From: Montifringilla adamsi
Taxonomy: Eukaryota; Chordata; Aves; Passeriformes; Passeridae
Assembly: GCA_017590115.1 (NCBI GenBank)
Contig: JAGGNK010009114.1
Location: 23,813,978-23,877,977, forward strand
Reading direction: 5' to 3'
DNA length: 64,000 nucleotides
Shown here: piece by piece, positions 28,911 through 43,314 of the stretch
How the letters are laid out: every line of letters starts with the position of its first letter
How positions within the stretch are numbered: position 1 is the first letter of the stretch
The notes under the pieces: generated by a model
The model's database searches: none
Told to the model about the DNA's origin: nothing
Seen by the model: only the letters and a program-made list of their open reading frames with translations
Program-made: the position numbers and the translations under genes

Positions 28911-30532
28911 CAAAATTCTGCTGAATTAATACAATTGCCTTTTTAAATAAAAAGGAAGTGCCCTAAGCTTTTCTTTCCTATAGGTAAGAGACATTTCAGA
29001 GAGAGAGCACTTGGAAATATTGCACCTCTAATTAAATCTGGGATCAAATTCTCTCCCTCAGAAGTCCTTTCTGGAGACCACATGGAGACTGTCCTTTGCT
29101 AATTCCCAGCCCAAGGGAAGAAGTGACATTTCAGCAGACCAACTATTTTACAAAAATGAAAAGTTTACCCTATATTTAATACCCCTTACAAAAATGCAGA
29201 CCCTCGCTGACCCCTCCAGTACCACTCAAGGCTCCAGGAGTGTTAATGGGAACAGAATCTTGGCTCCTGATGCCTTTTGCTTGCCTGAATTAGCTTCTGT
29301 TTGAACAAAAGGAAAAAGGAATGTAAAAGCAAACAGCTCTTTGCACGGTATTGCCACAGGAATCTTGCAAGGACATTGTGATGTAATTAATTGCATTCAC
29401 TTTCTCAATAACAATAATATCAAATAGTGCCTTTAGATGTAACTAATAACCTTCTGCTTGATATGTATTAGCTACAATCCAAATTCACACCACATGTTGT
29501 GGTCTTGCCAGTGATTAACTACTCTGTCTAAACAATGCAAATGTATCAGACACTGACACATGGCTAATTGTTTTTCATCCCTTGCATGGTTTTGTTTGCA
29601 GTAGTTTAGAAGAGGCTTTCTCTCATCAGCAGCAGAGGAGCTGAGCGCTGCAGGTGGGCCTGGCAAAGGCCAGGGAGGCACTTGGAGGAGCACAAGGAGG
29701 AGACCTCCAAGGTCCCTCAGGAGAGGGGTGTTCATCCAGTAAATTCAACAGGATGCGGGACAAAAAGCCATGTGTTTGGTCCCAGAGGAGCCCTGGCTCA
29801 AACAGCCCCCTCTGAAGGTGTGTTTCACCCTGAATTCACTGCCAGAGTCTGTTTATGTGTGCCTGGGTCTGGTTGTGCTGGCAGGCTGTCACTGAGGAGG
29901 CAGGATGGCAAATGGATCTGCTGTCACTCCCCTGGAGCCATCCTGACGGGTTTTGTTCCCAGACCCAGGCACAAAAAGCTTCACCCGGGTTTTGCAGCGA
30001 GCCATGAGCAAAACAAACCCTCAATTACTGAGTTCCCCTTGTGAAATGGTGCTCATTATGGCCCCGTGGCAGGATGATTGTAAACTTTAACATGCAAATT
30101 GCAGGCTGTGGTGCGAGTTAATTACCACTGGCTTTCCTGCAGAAATAAATGAATAAAGGCATCAATGTAATCAGACTTTATTATAAAAATGTTATTTAAA
30201 AGAAAACAACAAGAAGGCACAGCTGAGCCCTGGTGGTTCTTCATCTGAGAGATGCCCACTTGTACCTTATGGTGGCTGCAGCTGCCATACCAAATCAGAG
30301 GAAACTTTCCTGTTCAATTTTATTCAGGTGCAGGTATCAAGCTTATGGACAGCCATGAAGTGCTCAACATCCCAGCTGTCCCCCTTGTGCAAATTCATGT
30401 CTAGTAGGGAACCAGTGCTACTCTGGGCTATGCAGGTTAGGTTGTCTTAAAAAGGAAATATTTATTTTATTAAGAGAACAAATTTAATTTAATCCAGTGC
30501 TATTCCTACTATTGTATTTAAGGGGCCCATTC

Positions 30533-30571
30533 AAAAAAAAAAAAAAGAAAAAAAAAGAAAAAAAAAGAAAA
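30533..30571. repeat. A-rich microsatellite with regular G (AAAAAAAAAG type)
   Basis: A12 followed by three G-interrupted A runs of about nine bases each. Simple sequence in intron 1. Confidence 0.8.
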
Positions 30572-33500
30572 TCTGGCTTTTTAGGGAGCTAGTTCTGCTT
30601 TCCTTCAGGAAGAAATTAAACATTGCAGTGAGATTTTGTAGCTCTCTGTCCAGAGCTGCTGGAATTAAATGCTGGCTGTACCTGATGCTTTAGTCTCCTG
30701 CAAAGAGCTGCTTCTTGAACTACCACCAACACAATATAGGCAAGGAGCTGTTGCTGAGACATAAGCATTTGTTTGCTTTACTATAGACTCAAAAGCTTTT
30801 ACCTTGTTTTTTTTTTTTTTTTAATTTAAGATTTTTTTGTCAGAAAGTTGTGGCAAAGAGACATTGAGTAGCTCCTTTTTGACACTGAAAGCAAACAAGT
30901 AATAATACCTGTTGTATCTGCTAAGTGAAAATGACATTTGAGTAGCTCTGGTGGCTGATGGAGCAGGTTCCTTGGGGAAAAGCCTGTCTCCACCGAAGCC
31001 ATCAGGAATGCTGCTGTTAATGCCTGGATGTTGAGAGTCATCTGTTGATGTGTGGGAAAGGAGGGGCAGCCTGTGGGCTCGCTGGGGAGAGGAGAGCCTC
31101 CTGCAGAAGGCAGAAGCATCCAGAAATATCCCATGGGAAATGAGCAGGAGGTGGACATCTGAACTGAATGTGCTGCTGTGGGCAGGGGGCTTGGCTCTCA
31201 GCTAAAGGAAACATCAATGTGACCGCAGCTGGAGGAAGATATTTGTGTCAGCAGGTCCTGGGGACAGCTGGAAGCCCATTCTGAGCTGGCCAATATTGTA
31301 CCAGGTGGCAGTGAGGCTCCACAGGGCTGTACCAGGGACCAGCCAAACACAAGTCTGGAAAGGTGAACACAGGGCATTGCTTTGGGAGACTCCCTGCTTT
31401 GGGATCCCCTCCCTACCCTCACATCTAACCCCTGAACCACCCACTGGAGTTTCCAGCAGGCTGGTAGCTGGATGCTCTGCAAACAGCTGAGTCACCTGTA
31501 CACTTTTTGGGCAGAGGTACTGGTGCAAAACGCTGCTTTGGGTCTTCTTGCTGAGGGTCTGTCCCTCCTGCTCATGGCCGTGGGAAGAAGCATCAGCCAT
31601 AACAGAGATAAAGCCAGGAAACTTAAGAGTGGCAGGCTGAAAAATCATAAGGAAATAACTTGCTAAACCTGTGCTTTAATTTCTAAAGACAGGTGAGTAT
31701 AAGTGTAATAGAGCTTTACCTGTCCCTCTTGCTCCCAGTAAATATCAGTGGCTTAGCTGGAGGAAGGTTTAAGAAGTTGTGAGATTTTGTTTGTTTGCTT
31801 TGAATAGCGGCTGCAAATCAAATAATATCAATAGGTGATGGCAGCCAGGAAACCCTGAAAGAAATATAGTCCACAAGCCTGAGGTGCATGTTTGCTTTGG
31901 GCAAAGCCACACAATATATCTAAAGGGCATTCTAAAGCCTTGGGAAATAGCTGGCAAATTGGAAAATAACTTTTGTGTGGAGGGTGGTTGAAAAGCCAGT
32001 GACTGATGCAGGCAATGCTAACCAACAGCAGCATTTGGTGATGGGCTGTGATTGCTCTGTGACCAGGAATGATGGGCCCCCACATGCATCATCTCCCATA
32101 TTGTGGGAACTCAATCTGGAGTTTGCCCCAAAAATACATGTAGGCATATGTATGTATGCATACATATATTTAAAAATATATATATTTCAAATTATGTATG
32201 AGTACTTGTATTTTTGACATTTGTATGACATACAGTAATTTTTTGAGGCCCCTCCCTCTGTGGCAGATTTTCACATTTCTGCTTTTTGTTTCTTACAGTC
32301 CACAGTGAAACAGAACCTTTTCCATCGTGTTTGACTTTCTCTTCACGGGAAAATTATGAAATATTTTCATTTGGAAAACTCTTTCTGAAATGCTGAGGCT
32401 AATAAGCCATAACTCCAAATTAATTTCAGACAAAGGATGTGTTCCCTTTCTTCTCTTTCTGTTTTAGAAACAGAAGGAACATTTTAATCACCAGCCACTT
32501 CCACGCTCAGGGGCTGGATTTCAGTGAGGTAGAAAAGCTCAGGTAAGAGTTTCAGCATGTGAGTGCCAGCTCTTCCCCATATTGTCATTTACCACACCTT
32601 GAAAGAGAGTTTGTGGAGAGAAGGAAAGGCAGATGTTGGGAAAGGCAAATTCTTTCCAAGCTCTTAATGGATGTGTTCAAAACAACAGTAGAATCCAGCC
32701 CATCTGAGAACATTTAAAAATTCCTTTTGGTGGTTGCACGTTCCAGGTGAGCAAACATCTATTAGTAGATATTTGTAGCTAAGGAACACCTGACAGTTTA
32801 TCAAAGTTAAAAGTTCCTGCCCTTATTTCACCAATACTTTAAAGACTTTTCTTCAATTCTGCCTGCTGATGACAAAAAATTTCATTCTTAATGATATTCG
32901 GAGGCAGAAATTTGTCGTGAATGTGACAGTGATCACACATTAAAATGCTTGAACCATGAGTGCTCCTCTGGTACATAAAACATAATAACTGTATTAAAAA
33001 AACCTTGATAGCTAATAAATAAAGCTATTTTCAGAGATTTCAGAATCAGAGGAACCTCCTACTGAGCTGAAATGATAAGGAAGCCTATTGTACAAACACC
33101 ACATACTCGTAATGGCCAGATCCTGAACAAGTCACAAAGCATTCATAAGGCAAAATTGATAGAGATAAATGAACCATTGTGCAAAATGAATGTAATTATA
33201 GAAATTTTGACCCAGGAAGAGGCAAGAGGCTGAGCACCTGCTGAAAAGAATATGGCATTTAATACATGTTATTTGTACTGAATAACAGGCAGATCTGAGA
33301 AAAAAAAAAAAAACCCTCTTACAATCTGAAGGTGTTGTTTTATAAAGCATCTGAATTTCATTTGTCTGGGAACAAGGTCACTTGTCATCCTGGTCTTCTG
33401 TGGAGTAAAGCAATAAACTATTGACAAACCAAGGGCCAACACTCAGTTCCAGAGCAAACAATTATTTATTCACGCTCCTATCTCTTATCTTGCCTTGCAT

Positions 33501-35710
33501 TTCTATTTTTAGCTTGTGGTTTAGAAAGGAGGAATTGATTATGTGAGATTTTCTTCTAGTTTGTGTATCCCCTGAATAATTTGCAGAATAACGAGCTGCA
33601 TACAGCTCACACAGGAGGATGCAGGGACAGGCAGAGAAGCTTTTTGTGTGGGGCCAGGGGAGGTGTCAAGAGGGGCTGATCAAACAGGTGAAAACAAGGG
33701 GTCCCTGTGGAGAGTGTGAGCAGTCTGAGTATCTTCCTGGCAGGTTACAGTGGATTTTGGAGAACTGTCACAGCAGATGGGACGGACAGCACTTTCTTCA
33801 GTGTCCTATATATAGAGCAAGTGAAGGAACTTTTTATTTTCGTGTGGCCAACTGAAGAAAATGAGCCAAAAAGTGTCCAGAAGAATTTTCTTTACTTTAA
33901 AATGCTTCAGTTTCCAAGAATCATTGTCTGGCATCTCTCATCAGTGTGGAAATTGCTCATGGACAATGTGGTGGACACAAAAAGGACAGGAAACATCACA
34001 TAGATAAAAAGCAACAGGCCAGGTGAAGTCACTACACCTGCTTTGCAAAATGCAGCCTCATTTATTAAGTGTGCCAGTTAGAAAAAATCAGCAAAGCCAA
34101 ATTGTGTCAATAGCTCTATTATATTTGACCAGATCTCCTCCTCACTTATTCTGGCTCAGTCCTAAAGCCAAGAAAGCTGAGAATCTGAATACAGAAATCA
34201 CTTTCTATTGCTGTGTCACAACAGAATTCAATACCTCATAAATTTCCTCAAGTTATCTCTAAGTTAATCATGATGCCTTTAAGGGCTTCTCAATAAAAAT
34301 CAATAAAAATAAAATTATAATTATTGTTATTGATTGGTCTATTTTGCTCTCATCCCTCAGAATGAAAAAGTGAAATCAAAGGAAAAGGGTCTTTCTTACC
34401 TCCCAATCTCAGCTGAGCATACAGTCACAAATAGCTTTCCTAAATAGAAGCAACAAAAACAAACTCACAGGTTTTGATTTTAGAAGCCACTGGGCTCTAT
34501 TCAGATGGAAATTTGATTTCCATGGAGAGCTGGAGGTGTTTCTACACCTCAGCCATGACACTGGCTAATTACCATTCGCGAGCCACACATTTTTCCAGAC
34601 TGTCTCCATGGATAATGCTGAATTTTGGCCACATTTTCCTGCACTTCCTCAATGCAGTGCTGTATGTGGGTGATATTATGCTGGGGAAAGTGTCACCACT
34701 CCCTTGCTGTCAGTGCTCCCAGGCTGCAGCAGAGGCTGGTGAGCAGATAAGGGGACTCTGAGTGCTGCCAAATTCCAGGTCTGCCGTGTGTCCTGGGTGG
34801 GATTCAGCTCCTGGTGGATGCAGGGTGACCAGGCAATTTTTCCTGCTATTGTTTTGCTATTATTCATTGCTGTTATTCATCTCATTCACGGGCACAACAG
34901 TGGCTTCAGCTCCTCACGTGTTTATAATGGGCTTTTCTGTCAGGGCTCTGACATTTTGGATGAATGGCTGGGCTCCCTCTTGCCTCTGGAGCAAGGCTTT
35001 ATTTGCTACAGTGCTGCAGTAATGTACACAGATATGCTCCACTTCCCAGCAGCTGCACTAACCTGGAAGGATCTTTCCAAAATCCTACCAAAATTTAGGT
35101 TTTCTCTGACCCTGTCCTTCACCCCCTTGTGGGCTGTCAGCTGTGTGAAACTTGGAGAGAGTTGATATGAAACAGTTTCGAGCACATAGCAGCTCCTGCT
35201 GTGGATGCAAAAAGTTCTCCTCATGCATTATAGCATTCTGGATGGATTTAAAAAATATTGAAATAAAAGGTCATGAGCTAGAAATAGCCAGCATCCTGCC
35301 TGGCCACTGTGATAAGATAAAGCTGTGTACTCCCAACCGTGGAATTGCGACATTAAGCCTAATAGACTTCTAAAATCCAAATTTATCAGCAATCCTCACT
35401 GTTTGTTTCCTCAGCTTTTGAAAGGCACTGATTCTGTACATATAGCCATGGTATCTTCAAACCTAAAAGAAATCAGTGTCTTCCTCCCATGGAAAGAGGA
35501 TTGTATCAGTTCTAGCCAGCATTTTCCCTAGGCCATGATGGAATTCCAGGGAATCTCACACACCTTTTTGTGTCTCTAGCACCTGGCAGAGGTCTGGTAA
35601 TGCCTATTCACACGTGAAACAACAAAGCTTTCAGTTCCTAGATACAAAAACCTGCAGATAAATGTATTTGCTATTTTTATTTAGTTGAATTTAGTTCTCA
35701 GTTCTAACAG

Positions 35711-35914
35711 GCACTGATTTTCCTTTTTTGTTTAGGGTCATTTCTGCTTTGGTTGCTCCACAGATCTCTGCTTATTTACCAGGAGTAGTAGGACCATCAA
35801 TAAAAATAGTAAGCACTGATTTTTCTTTTTTGTTTAGGGTCATTTCTGCTTTGATTGCTCCACAGATCTCTGCTTATTTACCAGGAGCAGTAGGACCACC
35901 AATAAAAATAGCAA
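35711..35914 (+). repeat. 102-bp tandem duplication
   Basis: Units 35711-35812 and 35813-35914 are directly adjacent and differ at about five positions. Each carries a pyrimidine tract followed by tttgtttag and then gtcatttctgcttt, which looks like a splice acceptor on the plus strand. Because 102 is a multiple of three, the reading frame passes through both units and forms part of a 169-codon open frame at 35728-36237 (which opens on TTG). No known protein is recognised, and no codon bias argues for translation. Confidence 0.85.
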
Positions 35915-37374
35915 GGTTTCAGGAACCTATAAGGCCTTCAGCTATAAGCTGCTTTTTGATGCAAAAGAAAATGCAGCTCAGCTGGTATCAGCTGAGTCTT
36001 CACCACATTTACAGCTGCTACCTGTGCAACCTTTTAGGATGTAATTACCATAATAAGAAAAACCATCTCCATAATTATATCCATGTAAAGCCCACTGCCT
36101 GTCTGTGGCCATGCAGCCAGAGCTGCAGGTACAGATCTGCACATCCACAGGGGACACAGGGGATTAGGGAGGCACAGGAGCAAACAGGGGACAATTGTTG
36201 CCCCATATGGTGCACATTATTGGCAGCTGTGCTTTGATCAGGATCAGCCGTGCAGAAGGCAAACCCACTGATTTCTTCTCATTTACACTGAATTAACTTT
36301 GATCACAGCGTAGGTTTGTGTGTTTTAAAGCTTCTGCTGTCTTGAAAATGTGCTGGGGAGGTCTGTGTCCTCAGAAAAATGGAAATGAGCAGAAATGAGC
36401 CTTGTCCCTCAATGGCTGATGGGGCTGTGGGAGGGTTTCCCAGGCAGGGATGGCTTGGAATGGGATGGGGATTTCTTCACCACGGTCTACATGGTGTTCC
36501 TTACAGGAGGTACAGCACTGGCACTTTCTGTTCTTTAGAAAGAAAATAAAAGAAAATCAGATTGCCAGATGGAGTATTCTCAATGGGAACCACTCTGCTC
36601 CTCAGACAGTGACAATGCAGTGCAGTTTCTTCTCACCAGATGAGATGAATCCTAGCAATTTTTTATTTCCGTGGAGCCATTTCCATGCTGAGCTTTTCAT
36701 TCTACTCTTCCACCTCCTTCTTGCCTGATAACAGCCAGAGTATGCTTTTAGGTTATAAAATAAAGTTATACCTTTTAGTGAAATACGTGCTTTAAAAAAT
36801 AGCATTACTGAGGTGAAGGAGGAAGCAACCAGATCTCAGTTCTTTTTCTAGGGAATAATTCAACTGAAAATGTTATCTGTGCACCTCCATCCCCAGGTAA
36901 ACAAGGCAGCATTTCAGGTTTTCTTCCATCTTTCTGTCATCAAAACAAGACTCGGTTTTGCATTCTTAGTTGGTAATTGGCTAATAACTGTAATTTTCAT
37001 CCTGAGAAGATAGGCCAGTAACCAGTGCTCAGAAAAACCCTACAATATGACAATTGATCAATTCTTCATTAGTCTTGATGCATTCAGGTTACCACAGTCA
37101 TTTCTTTTGCAATTTGAGCTAAAAATAAAAAACAATCAGCAAAAATCTAGTCAAGCAATTTCAGATTGGAAAGCCATAACACAAATTAATGCACAAAGAA
37201 CCAGCAGGCAATCAATTTATCATTTGCTACTTTATTCTTTAGCAATTTGCAGTCATTGCTGAGTTGCTTTTGAAACTTGTAAAATTTGATTATGTGAAAC
37301 CTGGTGAGTGTCAGGCTTTGGTCATTTTGTGTTTTATGAGTTGTTTTATGACAAAAGGATGTAACCTCAAGCTG

Positions 37375-37612
37375 TGCCATGGGAGGTTCAGTTTGGAAAT
37401 CAGGAAAATTTATTCACTGAAGAGGATGTTAAGCATTGGAATGGACTTCCCAGGGAAGTGGTGGAGTCACCATCCCTGGAGGTGTTCAGGGATTGACTGG
37501 ATGTGGCACACAGTGCTCTGGTCTAGTTGAAAAGGTGGTGTTTGGCCAGGGGTTGGACTCAACCATCTTAGAGGTTTTCTCCAACCTTAATGAAGCTGTG
37601 ATTCTATTCTAG
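37375..37612 (+). mobile_element. CR1 LINE 3' fragment
   Basis: Shows gtggtggagtcaccatccct, ggaggtgttcagggattgac, tggatgtggcacacagtgct, aaggtggtgtttggccaggg, ggttggactcaaccatctta and a terminal gtgattctattcta. These are the ordered blocks of an avian CR1 3' end. Confidence 0.88.
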
Positions 37613-39917
37613 GGGCTGCTTGGAGAGCAGAGGGTTTGTATAGGTGGGCCTGTCTGGCATCTGCTGATGTCCTGCACAAGCACACATAGCTCAGTCTTAG
37701 CCTGGAAGTCCTGGCAGCAACATTTCTGTAGTTGTCTACAATTAACCCCATTCAGAGAAGGTTTAGTTGCCCCTAAAACTTCAAAAGCCACTTTGAAATC
37801 TGCAGTGTGGACCTACAACTGCAAACAGAGCAGGAGCCAGCTGTGGTTCCTTGAGCAGGAGTGGCTGCTGCCTCTCCCACTGCACCCCCAGTGTGGGTGG
37901 GGTAGCACAGAGCTGTGATGATGATTTTGACCCTGGGGTTTGGACAACTCACCTGCCAGCCCATGAACAAGGAGGGGTTTGCCTGTGACAGACTGAGCAG
38001 TGGTGGTGGTTCAGCCCCTACACCTCTCACATTCACCCACAGGTGACTTCAAGAGCACCTTCTCTTTTGTTATCCCCACAATGCTCATCTTTTGCATTCA
38101 GAAATGGGGACCCCTCTTTAGCCCTGGTGGTGAACTGAGTTGTATAAATGTTGCTTTCAAGCAGCAGGAATGCTCCAAGAGGCGCTGGGTGTGTTTGGAG
38201 CACAGGCAGCAGAACAGGCCCAGCAGAAGGCAAAAACCAGGTGAGAGGAGCAGGATGACTTGGGGACATTTTCTGCTGGGTTTGAGCTTCATGGGCAGAT
38301 TTGGAGCTGGCTGATTTTCCCTGACTTCAAACCATGACTGCCATGTGCTGGGGCAATGGCCTGAGCATTTGGCTGTTTCATGGTAGATCCCCTCCCACTG
38401 AAACCACTCTCTTTTCTGTAATTTTGTTGACTATTCAAATATAAACATAAATAAGAATGCTCTAACTTTGCCAACTTCCAATGCTGTTTCCCTTCTTTGA
38501 ATTTTTCTTTTCTTTGATTTTTTCTTTTCACCGATGCATATTCAACTCTGTTTATAAAATGCATATTTTCTTGAAGAAAACCTACAGGTCTAATACTGAA
38601 ATGTTCTGCTGCCTCCTTGCTGGACTCTCATTCTCACCCCACTTTACTGCTTACCCTTTTTGCCATGGGCTGCAGCTCTCTGTGATGGTCTCTCAGCTTT
38701 CCCTCCATGATCCTTGTGGGTCCCTTCCATTTCAGGCTACTCTAGGATTCTATTTTTAACCCACAAAGGCTTTAAAATGTGGTGTGGAAGGAAACCCAGG
38801 GTCGAAATTTACTGTGAAGGTCTCTGCTAGATATTCCTTAGCCTCTCATTCCTCCTCTGTCATGCCACAGTAACACTGTAGGCTAAAGTCAAGTTCCATT
38901 TCATCCTCTCTATTATATGCTGAAATAAATGTCTGGTGCAAAGCAAGGCACTCAAATCTAGGTTATTCCCTTACAGAACATGTAGATTCAGCAGCATGGC
39001 TTGATATTAATAACATCTGAATGGCTAAATCCCTGCAAAGTGGGGTAAAAGTTTGCTCCTAGGGATCCAGCAAACACACTTAAACCACTGAATTATCTTA
39101 ATTCTAAAATAGCCTTCCAGCAGCACCACAGGGCCAGGACACACTCATGGGTTATTTTGCTGTATCTGGAATTTTGGGGCTATTCCAGAGACATGAAGGC
39201 ACAATGAAAAGCAGAGCTGGACGAACATGTGAAGGCTTGAGGTATAAAAGGATTAACAGATGCTAATGTTCTACATTTTTCTGCTGCAATAATATAAGTA
39301 CAGACAGCTCCCAGAGCAAAGCAGAAAGTGAAGGATTGCATGTAGGAGGGACAGAAAGACATGGCTATCATGGTGTGCTGCTGTAAATTCTGAAAAAAGG
39401 CAACTGTTGAACAGATGTTACCAGCACACAGAAGATTTAGTGTGCAGATGATTTACAATTCACTGGTCCATTGAGGAAAAGTTACTTTTTTTCATCTAAA
39501 GTAAAATCTTTCCAATTTCCCAGAGAAATAAAATCTTTAAAATCACAAAGAATGATTGATAATATTGAAATTCAAGCTAAGCTCCTCGTGAGCCTAAAGT
39601 TAAACATTTTGCAAGCAGGAGGCATTGAGGCATTTTGTTTGCACAGACATTGAAAGGAAAAAAAATATTAAACTTCCAGAAAAATATAGCTCTTTTTCTC
39701 TAGGCTAAATAGCTTGTCAGATTCAAAATGAAATTATGGCAGATCTTGCTGACGTGGGGAAAAGTGTCACTGGTGCCATTTGAACCCCCCATTAACCCAG
39801 AACACTCTCCCAAGGGTGCTCACAGCGTTGGATTTGGTCCAAGGAGAATTATCCCTGTGTTTTTGTTTTCCTTATCTCCATTTCCTTCATTGACATGAAA
39901 TGTTTTGTAAAATGAGC

Positions 39918-39948
<31 letters not shown>

Positions 39949-39950
39949 TT
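39918..39950. repeat. Long poly-T tract
   Basis: Thirty-two T with a single C. Other long T runs are at 11481-11502 (T22), 16178-16196 and 63797-63826. Confidence 0.85.
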
Positions 39951-42900
39951 AATTCTAGCTGTGGGACAGCCGGGTCCAAAATGCAAATCACCTCAAGCAA
40001 GGATGTCTAATTCTAATTTATCTCCCATACAGTACAAGCACCTAAATTAATATGTCCCCTAGATACTCCTGCAAGATTTTTACATATTCCTTCAACAGCA
40101 CAACAGTCTTCATCCATCCTGAGGGACAGCTGCCCCACTACCATTTTGGACATTTTGGGTTGCAGTTCTTCATGATCCCAAGGAAGATGTGTTGGTGGCA
40201 GCCAGGCTGAGCTGCCATTCTGCCACTGGGGTCCCAGGCACTGACCTGGGTAAGGCAGGGCAGGCCTGACTCCAGTGGCCACGAGACCCAGTTAATTTCT
40301 GTCATCCTCTCAAGCTCATTTCTTGGTATTTGTTGCTTATTCATCATGAATCCTGACTGCAGAGAGCACATCAAAGTGGAATTTTTCCCTTTAATCGGGG
40401 ACCAAAAACATTATCACTCAGATCATAGGATTGCAGTCTCCATATTTTCTTCTCAGACCTATTCTTGGAATGTGTCCCATCATTTAAAATCCTCTTCTAA
40501 GGCAGGACAAATTACCTTTTCTCTTTCAAGGCAAACCTTTTCTTAGGAGATAGACTTTGTGGGTACATGCCAAGAATGACATAGATTTTTATACAGATTA
40601 AATCTTATTTGCAATAATGATTTGCAGTATTTTCACATCACCAAAGTCCTTTCCAAGATTTCTTACAACAGCAGGTTATTTTGGCTGTGATTACATGAGA
40701 AATTACAATCCAGCTCTTTGCAAAAGCCTCTGCAAATAGTCATTAAGCTAAATCTCCTTTCCCTGAGAGTGGGATGTAAAGAACTGACATGTCATCATAT
40801 GAGTGTGCACATGAAATATGCAGAAGAGACTGTTTTTCACCCTCTTTAAAACATAGGTGCATAACAACTATATTATATAGTTATTATATATTTATAGTAG
40901 CTAAAATAAGAGCTGATGTTTTCCTGCCAGACCAAGCAGCAGTTGGACCTGTTAACAAACAATGTCAAGATTAAACAGAATAAACAAACCAATTAATCAC
41001 TTCTTCTGGCCCAAGTAAAATTAACACTACAGCTGAGTTAGCGCCTCTTACACTGAGAGGGGGTGAAAATCCCTGTCCACAAGGCAAAACCTTGCCAGAA
41101 GGAGAAAGACAGGGATGCTCTGGGACAGACTGCCTGTCCCTGCTGTCCTGAGGTGCAAGCCAAGCCAGCAGCAAGAACCACAGGACACCTGGGCACTGCA
41201 ATGGAAGGTCAAAGCAAAGAGGGCAGAAAGGACTGGGGAAGGTCCTTTAATGTCCCTGCATCCAGCAACACCCCCCAGGGACTGTCACACACCAGGTAAC
41301 CTCTGGGAACTTGAGGGATGCTCAATTGCCGGGTGTGTGCTCTTAGCAGAGAGCTTCTTTTGGGTCGTTTTGGGGGTTTTTGGGTTGTTTTGGCAAAAGA
41401 CTTCTCTCTCTGAACAGCTCCCAGTGCTGGAGCTGTGCTCCTCAGGGGGAATATCTCAGGTCCCTCTGAGGAGAGGACTCTAAGCATTCCCCTGCTGCTC
41501 AACAGCAAGGAGGGCTTCTTCACACCCCTGCCTGTTTAGGGCTTGGCATGGATTTTCTGTGCTTGTTTTACTCTGTCCTTGCTAACAACTTGCTCCTGAG
41601 TATTTGGATTCAGTAGCAAGTAAATAGAGTGAGATACTATTATGTTAATTCCAGCATGCTTTTTGGCTGATAAAAGTGAAAAGTATAAGCTCTTGGGGAG
41701 ATTATTGCATATAAATAGGCTAAGGCAATGGCATGGAGAGCCTAGCCAAGCAGCAGCTTCACCATTAAGATTTTATCTAAATGATCCAATGTTATGAAGG
41801 AAAAAAAAAAAAAAAGCAGCAGAAGGCTGGGTAGCAAGATCAAACTACCTAAAAATCTGATTTCTGCTCATGCAGAGGTTTTGAATGTTGAGGTTTTTAG
41901 TATGTCTGCGAGATGCTCAGGCTGTGGTGGTGCATCAGAACAGTTAATCTCTTGCTGGGGTGACTGTGTACATCTTGCTAGAGCAAACAAATATAAGTGG
42001 CAAGGGAAAGGATTTTGTTCCCTGACGCAGTTGTTCTCCTGACACTTCACACTGTGAAATACACTCCAATTTCCCAACAGAAAGAAACTGAAATTATGAA
42101 GAATAAGATTGACTGAAACGGATGGCAGTGTTTAAAAAATGTTAGCTAGTATTGATGTTTTGGAGAGAAAAAATGACTCCAGGAATGCTGGCCCGAGGAG
42201 GTGATGGATAGGGCTGCCACGGGGGCTGTGTCATGCTGGATAAGTCACTCCAGCCGTGTCAGAGGTGATCATTACTCCTGTGCTCCTTGTTTTCTGGTGC
42301 CTGACTGACGACCCTGATATGCAGAAATACGAGGCACTTAAAGCTCAGCTGCCTCTGAAATCTTGGTGTTGGAGCAGGCTGTGAGCTTTCTGATGAAAAT
42401 CTTTTTTTTTTTTTCCCCTCTGTTGGAAAATGTTGACTCGCCACAGCTGAGATTTTCACAGAGTGTGTTTCTCCGTTGAAGTTCTTGTTGTGTGATTTTT
42501 AGTACAGAATTGCTGGAGGGCAAAAAGGGAGGAAAGAAAAGGGAGAAAGCTCTGCACTTTGGAATAATCAAAGCACATGAGAAAACACAAAATGAGGGGT
42601 TTGGGCTCTGCTCTGGGTCTGCCTGAGCAAAACTTCCCAAATTAATGTCACTATCTCCTGGGCTGGTAGCTACTAGGGGGTTGTGGGTGTGGGAAAAGGG
42701 GAGGAGAAAAGGATCTTTCTCCTTTTCCCTCTCTTTCTATGTGCTTTTACTAAACATTTCAAAAGAAACAGTTTCATTTCAGTGTGAAAGAGTGGAAAAA
42801 AGTCTCTGTGCTTTTCATGAAAGGGAAGAGCAGCTCTGTGCCTGGCTCTGCTCTGGGCAGCTCTGGCTTCAGGGGTCAGACACCTCAGCAGATGGGACAC

Positions 42901-43180
42901 ACTCAGCCCCATTTCCCTGTCTCTGCAATTGCAAATTAACAAAAACAATTAACTTCTTGTCCTGGAGATGTTGGTGAAGGCAGGATACCCCACACCTCAC
43001 ACTTGCCTTTTACTAGACCAGTAACGCTGCAAGAAAAGAGAATTGGCTGACATGCTGCAATGGGCTCTTGATAATCCACACCAGCCTTTTCCTTATTTCC
43101 CTGTTTTCTGAGGCAGGATTTAAGGTTGCTAAGCCATGCACCTGTGGGGTTTCCCTGCCTCCTTCACAGTCCCAGCTGAA

Positions 43181-43314
43181 GGAGTTTTGGGAACAATGAT
43201 CTCCGAGACAAGGTGTCTCACCACTTAAATCACAGCTCACCCCATTCCAGCCCTGGTCAGGCTACTCTCCCTCTTTCTCCACCATCTGTGGCCATGAGGA
43301 ATATCCAGCTGTTG
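43181..43314. repeat. Direct repeat, copy A (about 134 bp)
   Basis: Aligns with 44461-44593 with about ten differences. It includes gacaaggtgtctcaccactt, ccattccagccctggtcagg and ccaccatctgtggccatgag. The copies are in the same orientation about 1.28 kb apart. The intervening sequence is not repeated. No known family was recognised. Confidence 0.8.

Noticed and set aside
31214..31648. Minus-strand ORF of 144 codons in VWDE orientation
   Set aside because: No similarity to VWDE or other known domains, no fitting splice phase; it lies between exons 1 and 2, which already join in phase.
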